A DNA stretch of 64,000 bases from Caldilineaceae bacterium (GTDB lineage: Bacteria > Chloroflexota > Anaerolineae > Caldilineales > Caldilineaceae), in assembly GCA_958295845.1 (NCBI GenBank), contig OY282376.1, forward strand, positions 4,043,022 through 4,107,021. The letters run 5' to 3'. Within the stretch, counting starts at the first letter, position 1, and each line of letters starts with the position of its first letter. The notes under the pieces were generated by a model. It worked only from the letters and a program-made list of their open reading frames with translations, was not told the DNA's origin and did no database searches. The translations under genes and the position numbers were made by a program. Below are positions 27,627 to 36,097 of this stretch, piece by piece.

Positions 27627-28220
27627 GCTGCTCTGCGTTAAGTGAGAACGGGACGACGCTTGGTTGGCGGAGGTACCGCTCCTGGAATCGTAACTACATC
27701 ACCATCATTCACGCGCATAAGTATGCGGAGGGGCGCCCCCACCTGTCAAATCGAGCCAACCCGCAACCTAAACTTGGATGCCTCCCCAAATGGGATGACC
27801 TCACTTGTACCTTCGATTCCGGCTGGACCGAGTTCAGTCTACACATCCATCCCCTAGAAATCGCCCATTCGCCGACCACTGACCACTGATCACTGACCAC
27901 TGCAGTTGTGCGTTCGGGCCTTCGGCCCTCCCTTGTGCGGGGGCTGCGCCCCCGCAACGCCCCGCCCTGTCTAGCCACTGTACTCATTCGTCCCCAGCAA
28001 CACGCCTGGCCAACAGTGTCTCCTTTCGTACGCGCTGCCTCCGCCCCCTAACCCCTGCAGTTCCCCCGCAGTTTCCCCGCAGTGTTCCCGCAGTTCCCCT
28101 GCCGTTCCCCCCGCAGATGGGCGACTGTGGAGGGCCGTGCTATACTCCGCTCTGACTCTGCAAAAGCAGCGTTCTAACCGGATCGCAATGATTCCGCCAT
28201 CCACACAATTACTACTGACC
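27627..28220. other. 594-bp intergenic region rich in repeats
   Basis: It separates divergent HAD and MBL genes. It includes a GACCACTGACCACTGATCAC-type short tandem stretch (27879-27904), copy B of the GC-rich dispersed element (27911-28022), and a CAGTTCCCCCG-like degenerate tandem run (about 28059-28118). The promoters of both flanking genes must lie here. No gene is convincing. Confidence 0.6.
27911..28022. repeat. dispersed GC-rich intergenic repeat, copy B
   Basis: It matches copies A (3424) and C (52446) through CGTTCGGGCCTTCGGCCCTC, the GGGGGCTGCGCCCCC palindrome, CGCAACGCCCCGCCC and CTAGCCACTG. It ends in a single CCAACAGTGTCT remnant of the 14-bp unit expanded in copy A. The upstream CT-rich tract of A and C is absent. 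Confidence 0.8.
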
Positions 28221-29129
28221 ATGCCATACTCATTTAATATCGGTTCCATTCCCTGCCACATCGTCAGCGACGGCCGCCAGCTCGTCGACGGCGGCGGCTT
28301 CTTCGGCCTCGTCCCGCGTGTCCTCTGGGAGCGCATCATCCGCCCCGACGACAAAAACCGCATCCCCGTACAGATGCGTTCCCTGCTCATCCAATCGTCA
28401 GCCGGCCTGATCCTGGTCGACACCGGCCAGGGCGACAAAATCACCGCCAAAGAAAGACGCATATTCGGCATGGACGACGACAACCAGCGTCTCGCCGCCG
28501 ACCTGCGCCGTGTCGGCTTCGGCCCCGAAGACGTCGACATCGTGCTCATGACCCACATGCACGCCGATCACGCCGGCGGCTGCACCCAGTGGAGCGACCC
28601 CAACGACCCCGAGAGCGAAGCCGTCCCCGCTTTCCCCAACGCCCGCTATCTGGTCCAGCGCCTCGAAATGGCCGAAGCCGCCTTCCCCAACGAACGCACC
28701 CGCGGCACCTACTTCCCCAACAACTGGGAGCCCCTGCGCCGTTCAGGCCAGCTGGAGCTCGTCGACGGCGACCTGAGCCTGGCAGCCGGTGTCTACACAG
28801 TAACCGTTCCGGGTCACACCGAAAGCATCCAGGCCGTCTGGGTCGAAGACGCCGGCGAATCGCTCCTCTTCCTCGGCGACGCCTGCAGCTGGGCCGCGCA
28901 CCTGGACCGGCTGGCCTGGGTCCCTTCCTTCGATCTCGACCCCATGCGCAGCATCGAGGGCAAACAAAACCTGCGCCGCCAGGCCGAAGAGAAAAACGCC
29001 CTGCTCGTCTTCCAGCATGACGGCCAGGTCGTCACCGGCCGGCTGCGCACCGGCGCACGCGGCGCGCAGGTTGAGCCGGAGATTACCGAAGTGGCGTGGC
29101 CGCCTGCCTCACCTGCCCAGACCTCATGA
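28221..29129 (+). CDS. metallo-beta-lactamase fold hydrolase (copy 1)
   Basis: A 302-aa metallo-beta-lactamase superfamily protein, of the branch containing N-acyl homoserine lactonases and related esterases. The dinuclear zinc motif is THMHADHAGG (HxHxDH), with a further His in VPGHTES and Asp in LFLGDACSWAAH. The start MPYSFNIGSIPCHIVSDG matches that of its paralog at 29302, fixing the ATG at 28221 although no ribosome-binding site stands out. The two copies are about 80 percent alike by eye and tandem, indicating local duplication. Substrate unknown; a lactone or ester is plausible. Confidence 0.87.
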   Translation: MPYSFNIGSIPCHIVSDGRQLVDGGGFFGLVPRVLWERIIRPDDKNRIPVQMRSLLIQSSAGLILVDTGQGDKITAKERRIFGMDDDNQRLAADLRRVGFGPEDVDIVLMTHMHADHAGGCTQWSDPNDPESEAVPAFPNARYLVQRLEMAEAAFPNERTRGTYFPNNWEPLRRSGQLELVDGDLSLAAGVYTVTVPGHTESIQAVWVEDAGESLLFLGDACSWAAHLDRLAWVPSFDLDPMRSIEGKQNLRRQAEEKNALLVFQHDGQVVTGRLRTGARGAQVEPEITEVAWPPASPAQTS

Positions 29130-29301
29130 CAGATCACGAAAATAATACCCCTTGCGTTGGCAGGTCTCTTGCGTCACTTTCCTTATCCTTAAGGAGGCAG
29201 GGCCTTCTGCCAGAAGGTCTATCGCCCAGCACCGACAGTGTAGGAAGAGCGTTTTAATATAGCCACATATTGTTGGTCAGACAGATTCTGAGGACACAGC
29301 A

Positions 29302-30192
29302 ATGCCATATTCATTTCAGATAGGTTCCATTCCCTGTCACATCGTCAGTGACGGCCAACAGCTGATCGACGGGGGAAGTTTTTTCGGTCTGGTCCCGCGC
29401 GTTCTGTGGGAGCGGGTCATCCGCCCAGATGAGAAGCACCGCATACCCGCGCAGATGCGCTGCCTGCTGGTGCAGTCGTCGGCCGGCTTGATCCTCGTGG
29501 ACACGGGCCAGGGGGACAAAATTACACCCGAGTATCGAACTGAATTTGGTATGGATAACAGCAACCAGCGTCTGGAGTCAGATCTGAACCGTGTCGGTTT
29601 CAGCCCGGAAGATATCGATATCGTGCTGTTGACCCATCTGCACGCCGACCATTGCGGCGGAAATACGCGCTTGAGCGATCCCAACGATGCCGAGAGCGAG
29701 GTCGTCCCCACCTTTACCAACGCCCGCTACCTGATCCAGCGCCTCGAGATGGCCGAGGCATCCTTCCCCAATGAACGCACACGCACGCACTACTACCCCG
29801 AAAACTGGGAGCACCTGCGCCGGTCCGGCCAGCTGGAGATAGTGGACGGCGACCAGGCGCTGGCCGCCGGTGTACGTTCAGTCACCGTGCCAGGACATAC
29901 CGGCAGCATGCAGGTGCTGTGGGTCGAAGACGGCAGCGAATCGCTCCTGTTTCTGGGGGACGCCTGCAGTTGGGCTGCCCACATGGACCGGCTCGCGTGG
30001 GTGCCGGCATTCGATCTGGAACCAATGCGCAGCATCGAAGGCAAACGCAACCTGCGCCGCCAGGCCGAGGAAAAAAACGTACTGCTCGTCTTCCAGCATG
30101 ACAGCCAGGTCGTCACCGGTCGGCTCCGCCCCGGCCCCCGCGGCGCCACAGTGGTGCCGGAGATTACGGAAGTGGCTTGGCCGGACTCTTGA
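29302..30192 (+). CDS. metallo-beta-lactamase fold hydrolase (copy 2)
   Basis: A 296-aa paralog of the preceding gene with the same motifs: THLHADHCGG, VPGHTGS and LFLGDACSW. GAGGACACAG just upstream of the ATG is a reasonable ribosome-binding site. It differs mainly in codon choice and in the residues after the HxHxDH motif (CGGNTR versus AGGCTQ). It has its own 172-nt leader, so it may be expressed separately. Retention of two intact copies suggests dosage or differing substrates. Confidence 0.87.
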   Translation: MPYSFQIGSIPCHIVSDGQQLIDGGSFFGLVPRVLWERVIRPDEKHRIPAQMRCLLVQSSAGLILVDTGQGDKITPEYRTEFGMDNSNQRLESDLNRVGFSPEDIDIVLLTHLHADHCGGNTRLSDPNDAESEVVPTFTNARYLIQRLEMAEASFPNERTRTHYYPENWEHLRRSGQLEIVDGDQALAAGVRSVTVPGHTGSMQVLWVEDGSESLLFLGDACSWAAHMDRLAWVPAFDLEPMRSIEGKRNLRRQAEEKNVLLVFQHDSQVVTGRLRPGPRGATVVPEITEVAWPDS

Positions 30193-30221
30193 TCGGTGAG
30201 AGGAAGGCGGCCACCACGATC

Positions 30222-31472
30222 TCAATCCGCCGATCCCGCCGCCGGCGCCATCGGCAGCGCCGTCTCTAGTCGCGTCCGCAAAAACACAGCGCACATCGCC
30301 GCCAACAGTGGCAAAACCGCCACAACGTGCATGACGCCCGAAAGCGTGTAGACGTCCGCGACCGGACCGGCCAGCCCCATCCCCAACGCGCCCGAAGCAA
30401 ACGTAAATCCCAGAATGGCGCCGCTCGCCAACCCCTGCCTGTCCGGGAGGAACCGCTGCGCCATCACCACCAGAATACTGTGAGGAATGCCAACGAGGAA
30501 ACCGGCCGCGAAGGCCAGCGGAAAGAAGACCCATCCATCCACAATGTCCAACATCAGCCAGGAAAAGGGCGTCGCAGCCAGCAGCGACCATAGAAGAATC
30601 TTGGGCTGGTCATAGCGATCCCCCATGATGCCCCCGGACATCGAGCCAAGCGCGATCGCCACGCTGGGCACCCCGACCATGAAGCCAAACTGTGTCGGTG
30701 AAAAGCCCAAATCCGCGAAATATTTGGGCAGCATCCCATAGAATATCTGGTGGACCGAGGCTCGCAAGGCCACCAACACCGCAAAGGCCGCCAGCGCCAC
30801 CCAGCGCCTGCCGGGTTGGGCCTCGCGGTTTGACACGGCGCGGGTGCGCGCAATGCGCTGTTGCAGACGCCGCCGCTCCTCGGCTGTCGCCGGCGGCGGT
30901 GGCGGCGGCGGTTCTTCCTCGACCCGCTCCAGCGGCTTGCGCAGACCAATAGCCATCCACACTACGAACGGAAGCGTTGCGATAGCCATGATCCGCGGGC
31001 CAAGCATCCAGATCTCTTCCAGCAGCACGCCCGCGATCATCGGCCCCAGGGCCAGCCCCATCTGCCCCAGAAGAAAGAATATTGAGGTACCCGTCGTCGC
31101 CTTATGACCCCCCGCTGCACCGGCATTCATCGCGCCTTGCGGATGAAAAGCGCCGCTGCCCAGCGAGGCGACCGTCATCAGCGTGATCAGCGTGAAATAG
31201 TCCTGCGAGAAGGTCGCCGCATAGTAGAAAGCTGCCGTCCACAGCAGCCCGATCGCGCCCAGCCAGCGTCCCCCAAACTTGTCGGCCAGCACACCGAAAA
31301 AGGGCTGACTCAGCGACCCCATCAGCGCATAAGCCATCCCACCCAGCCCGATCTGAGCGTTGGTGATATTGAAAGGCACCGCCAAAACCGCAAGAATCAT
31401 GGCGATTGAGGCGTTGATAATGTCGATCGCCATGTGCCCAAACGATACCGCGCTGAGCCGTCTGAGATTCAT
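30222..31472 (-). CDS. major facilitator superfamily transporter
   Basis: A 416-aa membrane protein with about 12 predicted transmembrane segments and a basic/Pro-rich central loop (about 195-235, EEEPPPPPPPATAEE). The N-half resembles fosmidomycin-resistance-type exporters: SFGHMAIDIINASI, GVLADKFGGRW and the conserved GAFHPQG after TM4. The ATG at 31472 is preceded by AGGAA at 7 nt; the open frame extends 27 codons upstream. It is probably a proton-coupled exporter of a small compound. It converges with the MBL genes, with 29 nt between stops. Confidence 0.87.
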   Translation of the reverse strand: MNLRRLSAVSFGHMAIDIINASIAMILAVLAVPFNITNAQIGLGGMAYALMGSLSQPFFGVLADKFGGRWLGAIGLLWTAAFYYAATFSQDYFTLITLMTVASLGSGAFHPQGAMNAGAAGGHKATTGTSIFFLLGQMGLALGPMIAGVLLEEIWMLGPRIMAIATLPFVVWMAIGLRKPLERVEEEPPPPPPPATAEERRRLQQRIARTRAVSNREAQPGRRWVALAAFAVLVALRASVHQIFYGMLPKYFADLGFSPTQFGFMVGVPSVAIALGSMSGGIMGDRYDQPKILLWSLLAATPFSWLMLDIVDGWVFFPLAFAAGFLVGIPHSILVVMAQRFLPDRQGLASGAILGFTFASGALGMGLAGPVADVYTLSGVMHVVAVLPLLAAMCAVFLRTRLETALPMAPAAGSAD

Positions 31473-31927
31473 CTGCTTTTTCCTGGCAGAGGAGGTAAAC
31501 CGGTTTACCCCGCCGCGGGCATTCCCGGATTCGTAGTGCAATTCTATCAGCATCTGCCCCCGATTTCAAAGCCCAACCGGACGGGAATGCTGCCTTCCCC
31601 ATCCTCCCCACCACCATATCACCACGGCAGGGGCAGGCCCTGTGCCTGCCCCGGTAACCCGCCCCAATTCTGTCGTCGCATATTCGGACGGGCCCCACGT
31701 CCTGGACCAGCCCGGTCACACCCCGACATATGAGCGCCAGCCCGGTCCGTGGCAACTGGACCTGGTGCCGCCAGAAAAGGTCTCAAGCGTCTCGTCGACC
31801 AGTAAGTTGCCTTTGCGCTCCCAATCGGCGCCGTCGGTTGCCTCTATAGCGCGATCAGCGCGCCTCGTTCGGAGGTTGCCGGCATGGGCGTGTCCATATG
31901 CTTGAACGGACTGTTCGGCGTTGACGG
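31473..31927. other. 455-bp intergenic region with repeat and Fn3-gene 3' flank
   Basis: It contains a copy of the GGGGCAGGC inverted repeat (31627-31652). From about 31770 to 31860 a stretch (GGCGCCGTCGGTTGCCTCTA and surroundings) is also found downstream of the next two Fn3 copies (about 33350-33390 and 34375-34410). So the duplicated unit includes a 3' flank. No intact gene is seen. Confidence 0.55.
31627..31652. repeat. GGGGCAGGC inverted repeat, copy 2
   Basis: CAGGGGCAGGCCCTGTGCCTG followed by CCCC pairs GGGGCAGGC with GCCTGCCCC. It belongs to the same small family as 3703, 52585 and 52657. Confidence 0.7.
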
Positions 31928-33178
31928 CTAATTCCCGCCCGCCTCAAGCGCAGTCGCAGAGGGAACGGCCTTCAGCCAGCCGCTCTTCTCGCCCGCCGCG
32001 TTCACCGTACGGATCGTATAGTAGTACTTAGTCTTGGCCTCAACGTCCGTATGCGTGTACGTTGTGCCGGTCAGATCGTCGCCGCCGATCGTCTGCCAGC
32101 CGCCCGCCCCGTCCCACATAGTCATAAGCTCGTAGCGCACAGCCCCCGCCACCGCCTCCCAGCTCAACTCCACGCCCCGCACCGTCGCCTCGGCCGTCAT
32201 TTCGGGAGCAGACAACGCCGGTGCGGTCGCAGTCGGCGTCGGAGTAGGCGTTGACGTTGCCGCCTCCGTCACCGCAATCGCAACTGCACTGGGAAAGTCC
32301 TCCAGCCAGCCGCTCGTCTCCCCCGCCGCGTTCACCGCGAGAAACGTATAATAATACCTCGTCCCTGCCGCAACGTCTGTGTGCGTATACGTTGTGCCGG
32401 TCAGATCGTCGCCGCCTATCGACTGCCAACTTCCCTCTCCGTCTCTGTACCACCATGTCATGAGCAGGTAGCGCACCGCGCCCGGCTCCGCCTTCCAGTT
32501 CAACACCACGCCATGCACCGTCGCCTTGGCCGTCATTCTAGTAGTAAACAGCGCGGTCGCCGTCGGCGTCGGCGCATCCGTTTCGGCCTCCGTAGTGGCA
32601 ATCGCAACGACAGACGGATAATCCGACAGCCAGCGGCTTGTCTTGCCCGCCGCATTCACCGCACGGATCGAATAGTAGTACTTCGTCCCGGCCGTTACCT
32701 CGGAATGCATGTACTTTGTGCCGGTCAGATCGTCGCCGCCGAGAGGCTGCCAGCCGCCCGCGCCGTCCCACCACGTCATGAGCTCGTAACGCACCGCGTC
32801 AGTCGAGGCCATCCAGTTTAACTCCACGCCCAGCGCTGTCGCCTCGACTCTCAACCCAGGCGCATTCAGCGCGGACGCAGTTGCGGTCGGTGTCGGCGTC
32901 GAGGTGAGCGTAGGCGTGGATGTGGGCGTAGATGTGGGCGTAGATGTGGGCGTAGATGTGGGCGTAGATGTGGGCGTAGATGTGGGCATTATCGCCTCAT
33001 CCTGTTCATTTGTGGTTGTCAGGTCCCGCGTGTCTTTACCCCCAACCTGTGGCAGAGAGCTCTGGGCTTTCAATTCTCCATCTGTCAGAAAAGTGAGAAC
33101 AGCAAGAATCGCAAAAAGGGCAGTCAGTAGAAGAACACCCCGCGGAAAATTACACAGTTTTCTCGTACTTTCATTCAT
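31928..33178 (-). CDS. exported fibronectin type III repeat protein (intact copy)
   Basis: A 416-aa surface or secreted protein. Residues 1-40 form a signal sequence or anchor (VLLLTALFAILAVLTFL). Residues about 65-100 are a TPTS tetrapeptide repeat encoded by a 12-bp DNA tandem array, followed by three Fn3 domains. Each Fn3 domain contains GVELNW or a close variant, AVRYELMTWWD, GGDDLTGT, KYYYSIRAVNAAG and a W-L segment. TPTPTA linkers separate the domains. Between-domain similarity is high, indicating recent duplication. GGAGGTGCCACC precedes the ATG, and the same leader precedes the two neighbouring relatives. It is probably an adhesin or scaffold; function unproven. Confidence 0.82.
   Translation of the reverse strand: MNESTRKLCNFPRGVLLLTALFAILAVLTFLTDGELKAQSSLPQVGGKDTRDLTTTNEQDEAIMPTSTPTSTPTSTPTSTPTSTPTSTPTLTSTPTPTATASALNAPGLRVEATALGVELNWMASTDAVRYELMTWWDGAGGWQPLGGDDLTGTKYMHSEVTAGTKYYYSIRAVNAAGKTSRWLSDYPSVVAIATTEAETDAPTPTATALFTTRMTAKATVHGVVLNWKAEPGAVRYLLMTWWYRDGEGSWQSIGGDDLTGTTYTHTDVAAGTRYYYTFLAVNAAGETSGWLEDFPSAVAIAVTEAATSTPTPTPTATAPALSAPEMTAEATVRGVELSWEAVAGAVRYELMTMWDGAGGWQTIGGDDLTGTTYTHTDVEAKTKYYYTIRTVNAAGEKSGWLKAVPSATALEAGGN
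32918..32989. repeat. 12-bp coding tandem repeat
   Basis: About six near-perfect copies of GATGTGGGCGTA (plus strand) encode the TSTP/TPTS linker of the Fn3 protein. Because the period is a multiple of three, copy-number change would lengthen or shorten the stalk without breaking the frame. Confidence 0.9.
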
Positions 33179-33398
33179 GGTGGCACCTCCGTGAATGTAT
33201 CAAGGCCGACCCCTGTTTGCGGCACGTGCCGCGGGTGATCAGCAGCTGCGAATCTCTATCTGCTAGGCTTCGTTCGAACCGCCGGAGCGGAAGCGCGGCG
33301 ACGCCATACCAGGTATCGAGCGTCTTGTCGCCAAGTCAGGTAATTTGCGCCCCGATTGGCGCCCTCGGTTGCCTTTAGAGTCCGATGAGCACACCTCT

Positions 33399-34127
33399 TC
33401 ATACGAGTGCTGGTATTGGCTGATTCAAGGACATCACGATGACCACCGGACGAACCCGCGCAGAGGGAGACTTCGCCCACCAGCCGCTCGTCTCCCCCGC
33501 CGCGTTCACCACACGAATCGTATAGAAATAAGTCGTCCAGTTCCGAATGCTCGTGTGCGTAAACCTTGCACCTGTCACCTAGTCGCCGCCTACCGACTGC
33601 CTGCCGGTCTCCTCGTCCCACCAAGCCGTAAGTTCATTGCACACTGCCCCTGCCGCGGCCTCCCAAGGCTGCCCCACGCCCCGCACCGACGCCTCGACCG
33701 TCATGTCCGGCGCAAACAGCCCAGACGCGGTTGCCCGTCTGCATCTCCGTTGGCTCTGACCTGGGCGTCAGTCTTGGCGTGGGCGAGTGGGTACGATTGG
33801 ACGAGAGGGTTCGCGTGGGTGTAGCCGCAAACGTGGGCGAATGCGCGGACGTAAACGCGGACGCGGACGTGGACGCCGCCGGCGCCGGCGCCGGCTAGTT
33901 GGACGGAGTCCCAAGCGGCGCCAGCCCAACCCCATCGGATTAAACCCAGGCGGTAACATCGCGACCCCTGACGGGTTAGACCCGCCTTCCGGAAGCGATG
34001 ACGGTGGGGCCTGGGCTGTCATACTTTCATTGATCAGAAAGGTGAGAACGGCGACAGCGCACAGAAGGGCAGCGAAAAGAAAAACGCGCCGCGGCCCAAT
34101 TGACTTTCTCCCCGTACTGCATTTCAT
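33399..34127 (-). pseudogene. degraded fibronectin type III protein gene (second copy)
   Basis: It begins with the same GGAGGTGCCACCATG leader and a related signal sequence (VFLFAALLCAVAVLTFL). The linker then slips into Arg-rich frames (RRRRRRPRPRPRLRPR), the signature of a frameshift through Thr/Pro repeat DNA. A single Fn3 domain can be read downstream in another frame (MTVEASVRGVGQPWEAAAGA to YTIRVVNAAGETSGWW). It contains an in-frame TAG where the intact copy has GGDD. Frameshift plus stop make it a pseudogene. Confidence 0.82.
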
Positions 34128-34419
34128 GGTGGCACCTCCGTGAATGATTCACTGCCGACCCCTCCTTGCGGCACTTGCTGCGTGCGATCGACTGCTGGAA
34201 ATCCCCATCTGCTGGATTTCGCTGGAACCGCAGAGTCGGGAGCGGGCACATTTCCTGGGCTGACCCTGTAAATCAGCGATTAGCGCGTGTCAGCCCGAAC
34301 CGTGATCAGAGTCTTTGGGGACGCCATACCAGGTGTCGAGCGGCTTGTCGCACAGTAGTTTAGATTGACGCCCAGATTGGCGCCCGCGGTTGCCTTTAGA
34401 GTTCGATGAGCACACCTCT

Positions 34420-34938
34420 TCATACGAGCGCCGGCCTGGGCTTTCGCGTGGCCATCACGGTGACGACCGGACGAACTCGCGCAGAGGGAAACTTGGCCCA
34501 CCAGTCGCTAGTCTCACCCGCCGCGTTCACTGCACGAATCGTATAAAAGTAAGTCCGCCAGGTTCGAACGTCCGTGTGCACGTACGTTGTGCCAGTCACG
34601 TTGTAACTGTCGATTGACTGCCAGCCGGTCTCCTCGTCCCACCAAGTCATTAGTTCATACCGCGCCGCGCCCGCCACGGCCTTCCAGCTCAACTCCACCC
34701 CCCGCTCCGTCGCACGCGCCGTAAGTTTCGGCGCATACAGCGCGGACGCTGCTACATCCGACGACAGCGTTAACCTCCCGGCCTCCTTCCACGGCAGCGA
34801 CAGCGCCGCAATCTGGAATCTGAATTTTCCATTTGCAAGAAGGTTGAAAAAAGTTAGAAGGGCGAAAACCGCCAGGAGGACAGCCAGAAGAATGACGACC
34901 CTCGACCGCGTGTACTGTCTGCCCGTGCTGTATTCCAT
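34420..34938 (-). CDS. short exported fibronectin type III protein (third copy)
   Basis: A 172-aa relative with an intact frame. It has a hydrophobic N-terminal segment (VVILLAVLLAVFALLTFF), no Thr/Pro repeat linker, and one Fn3 domain (ERGVELSWKAVAGAARYELM to FYTIRAVNAAGETSDWW). It ends RPALV, like the pseudogene copy. It carries the same GGAGGTGCCACC leader. Whether it is a functional mini-version or a deletion derivative of the longer family member cannot be decided. Its intact frame argues for at least recent function. Confidence 0.65.
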   Translation of the reverse strand: MEYSTGRQYTRSRVVILLAVLLAVFALLTFFNLLANGKFRFQIAALSLPWKEAGRLTLSSDVAASALYAPKLTARATERGVELSWKAVAGAARYELMTWWDEETGWQSIDSYNVTGTTYVHTDVRTWRTYFYTIRAVNAAGETSDWWAKFPSARVRPVVTVMATRKPRPALV

Positions 34939-36097
34939 GGTGGCACCTCCGTGAAATACTCAGCGACGACCTCTGATTGCGAACCCTGGCCGCAGGTGAT
35001 CAACAGTTTCGAATCCCGATCTGCTAGTGGTCGTCTGGACCGCAGTCTCGGGAATCGCAACGACAAAGGCTGAGAAAAACCCCCGCAGAGCCATACCAAT
35101 CTGGAGCCAGAACGCAAACAGGGCCATGGCTGGACTGCCATGACCCTGCCCAAAACCCCTGACCCTCTCTGGTAGAACTATCGTCTCCTACTGCCAGGCA
35201 AGTTTCAGGACACTTCCCACCGGCGGACTCCTCTCCTCAAAAAAATCCGCACAGCTGACAGAAAATCCTGAACTGTTCCAACCGCCATCGGTATCGCTTG
35301 AATTCACAAAATGGCGATATGGTGAGACAGTAAACACCTGCGAGAATCAGGTTCAGTTAACGCTACTCCTGCAAGAAACAGGCAGTAACGAAACAACTGA
35401 GGTTGCTACCGGCACCGAAGTAGCAATTTTGTTCTTGTGTTGATCTTAGCCGATTCTTACCGTGTTTGTCTCGCTCAAATGTTCCAGTATCGGGGCCCAC
35501 CAGTAACCAGGTTCGGGCTCCTTGGTTTGACTGCCCTCCCAACCAGAAATTGCCAGCCACTTGGCACCCCTCAGGCCAACGAGTTAACGGCCAGGTTGCT
35601 GCCCGCCAATGATTTACAACCGTCTGTAAGCCGCGATAAGACGCGGCTTTCTTGAGAAACCGCACCAGAAGGGAATGTGACTCGTGGAGTGGTTACTCAC
35701 CTGAAACGTGGATCACTAGGGGGCAGAAACTTTTTGCCAAATTCACTTTGACAATTGCCAGCCCAGTGCTATACTTCTCCCCGTCCCCTCAGCCCAGACC
35801 GGAAAAGTGGTAAAAGGCCACCTGAAACCTGCGAACACCGACTGACCGCCGCCAAGGTCGAATCACAGTTGCGAAGCGCTACGCCTACACTGCCCGAATA
35901 TAGTCGGCACGCTTGCATCGCTTTCGCAACCCATTTCCACAAGTCATCGATCGCCAATTGCATACACTGCCGTCTCATGCCCTCGGCGGCGACTCGGCAT
36001 ATGGAATAGAGGGATTCTGCAACCCTCTCGGTCCACGCAATAAAACCCGATTCCACTCTTGTAGCAAACATCAAATTCAGCCTTTCAGGAGGAAAAG
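34939..36097. other. 1.16-kb intergenic region with promoter and long leader
   Basis: It separates the Fn3 cluster from the first sugar ABC operon. Contents: the upstream flank of Fn3 copy 3 (to about 35040), a perfect 8-bp hairpin (AAGCCGCG, 35628-35635, with CGCGGCTT, 35642-35649), the promoter at 35748-35775, and a leader of about 315 nt before the ABC substrate-binding gene. No gene is convincing; a 100-aa minus-strand frame at 35363-35665 lacks support. Confidence 0.55.
35748..35775 (+). promoter_or_regulatory. strong sigma70-type promoter for sugar ABC operon 1
   Basis: Perfect -35 TTGACA (35748-35753), a 16-nt spacer and -10 TATACT (35770-35775). Transcription would start near 35782, leaving an untranslated leader of about 315 nt before the ATG at 36098. 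Confidence 0.75.

Noticed and set aside
35628..35649. Perfect 8-bp hairpin considered as a tRNA arm or terminator
   Set aside because: No surrounding cloverleaf and no T-run; no gene ends nearby. Left unassigned.
35363..35665. 100-aa minus-strand ORF in the 35-kb intergenic region
   Set aside because: No ribosome-binding site, no recognisable motif and irregular composition.
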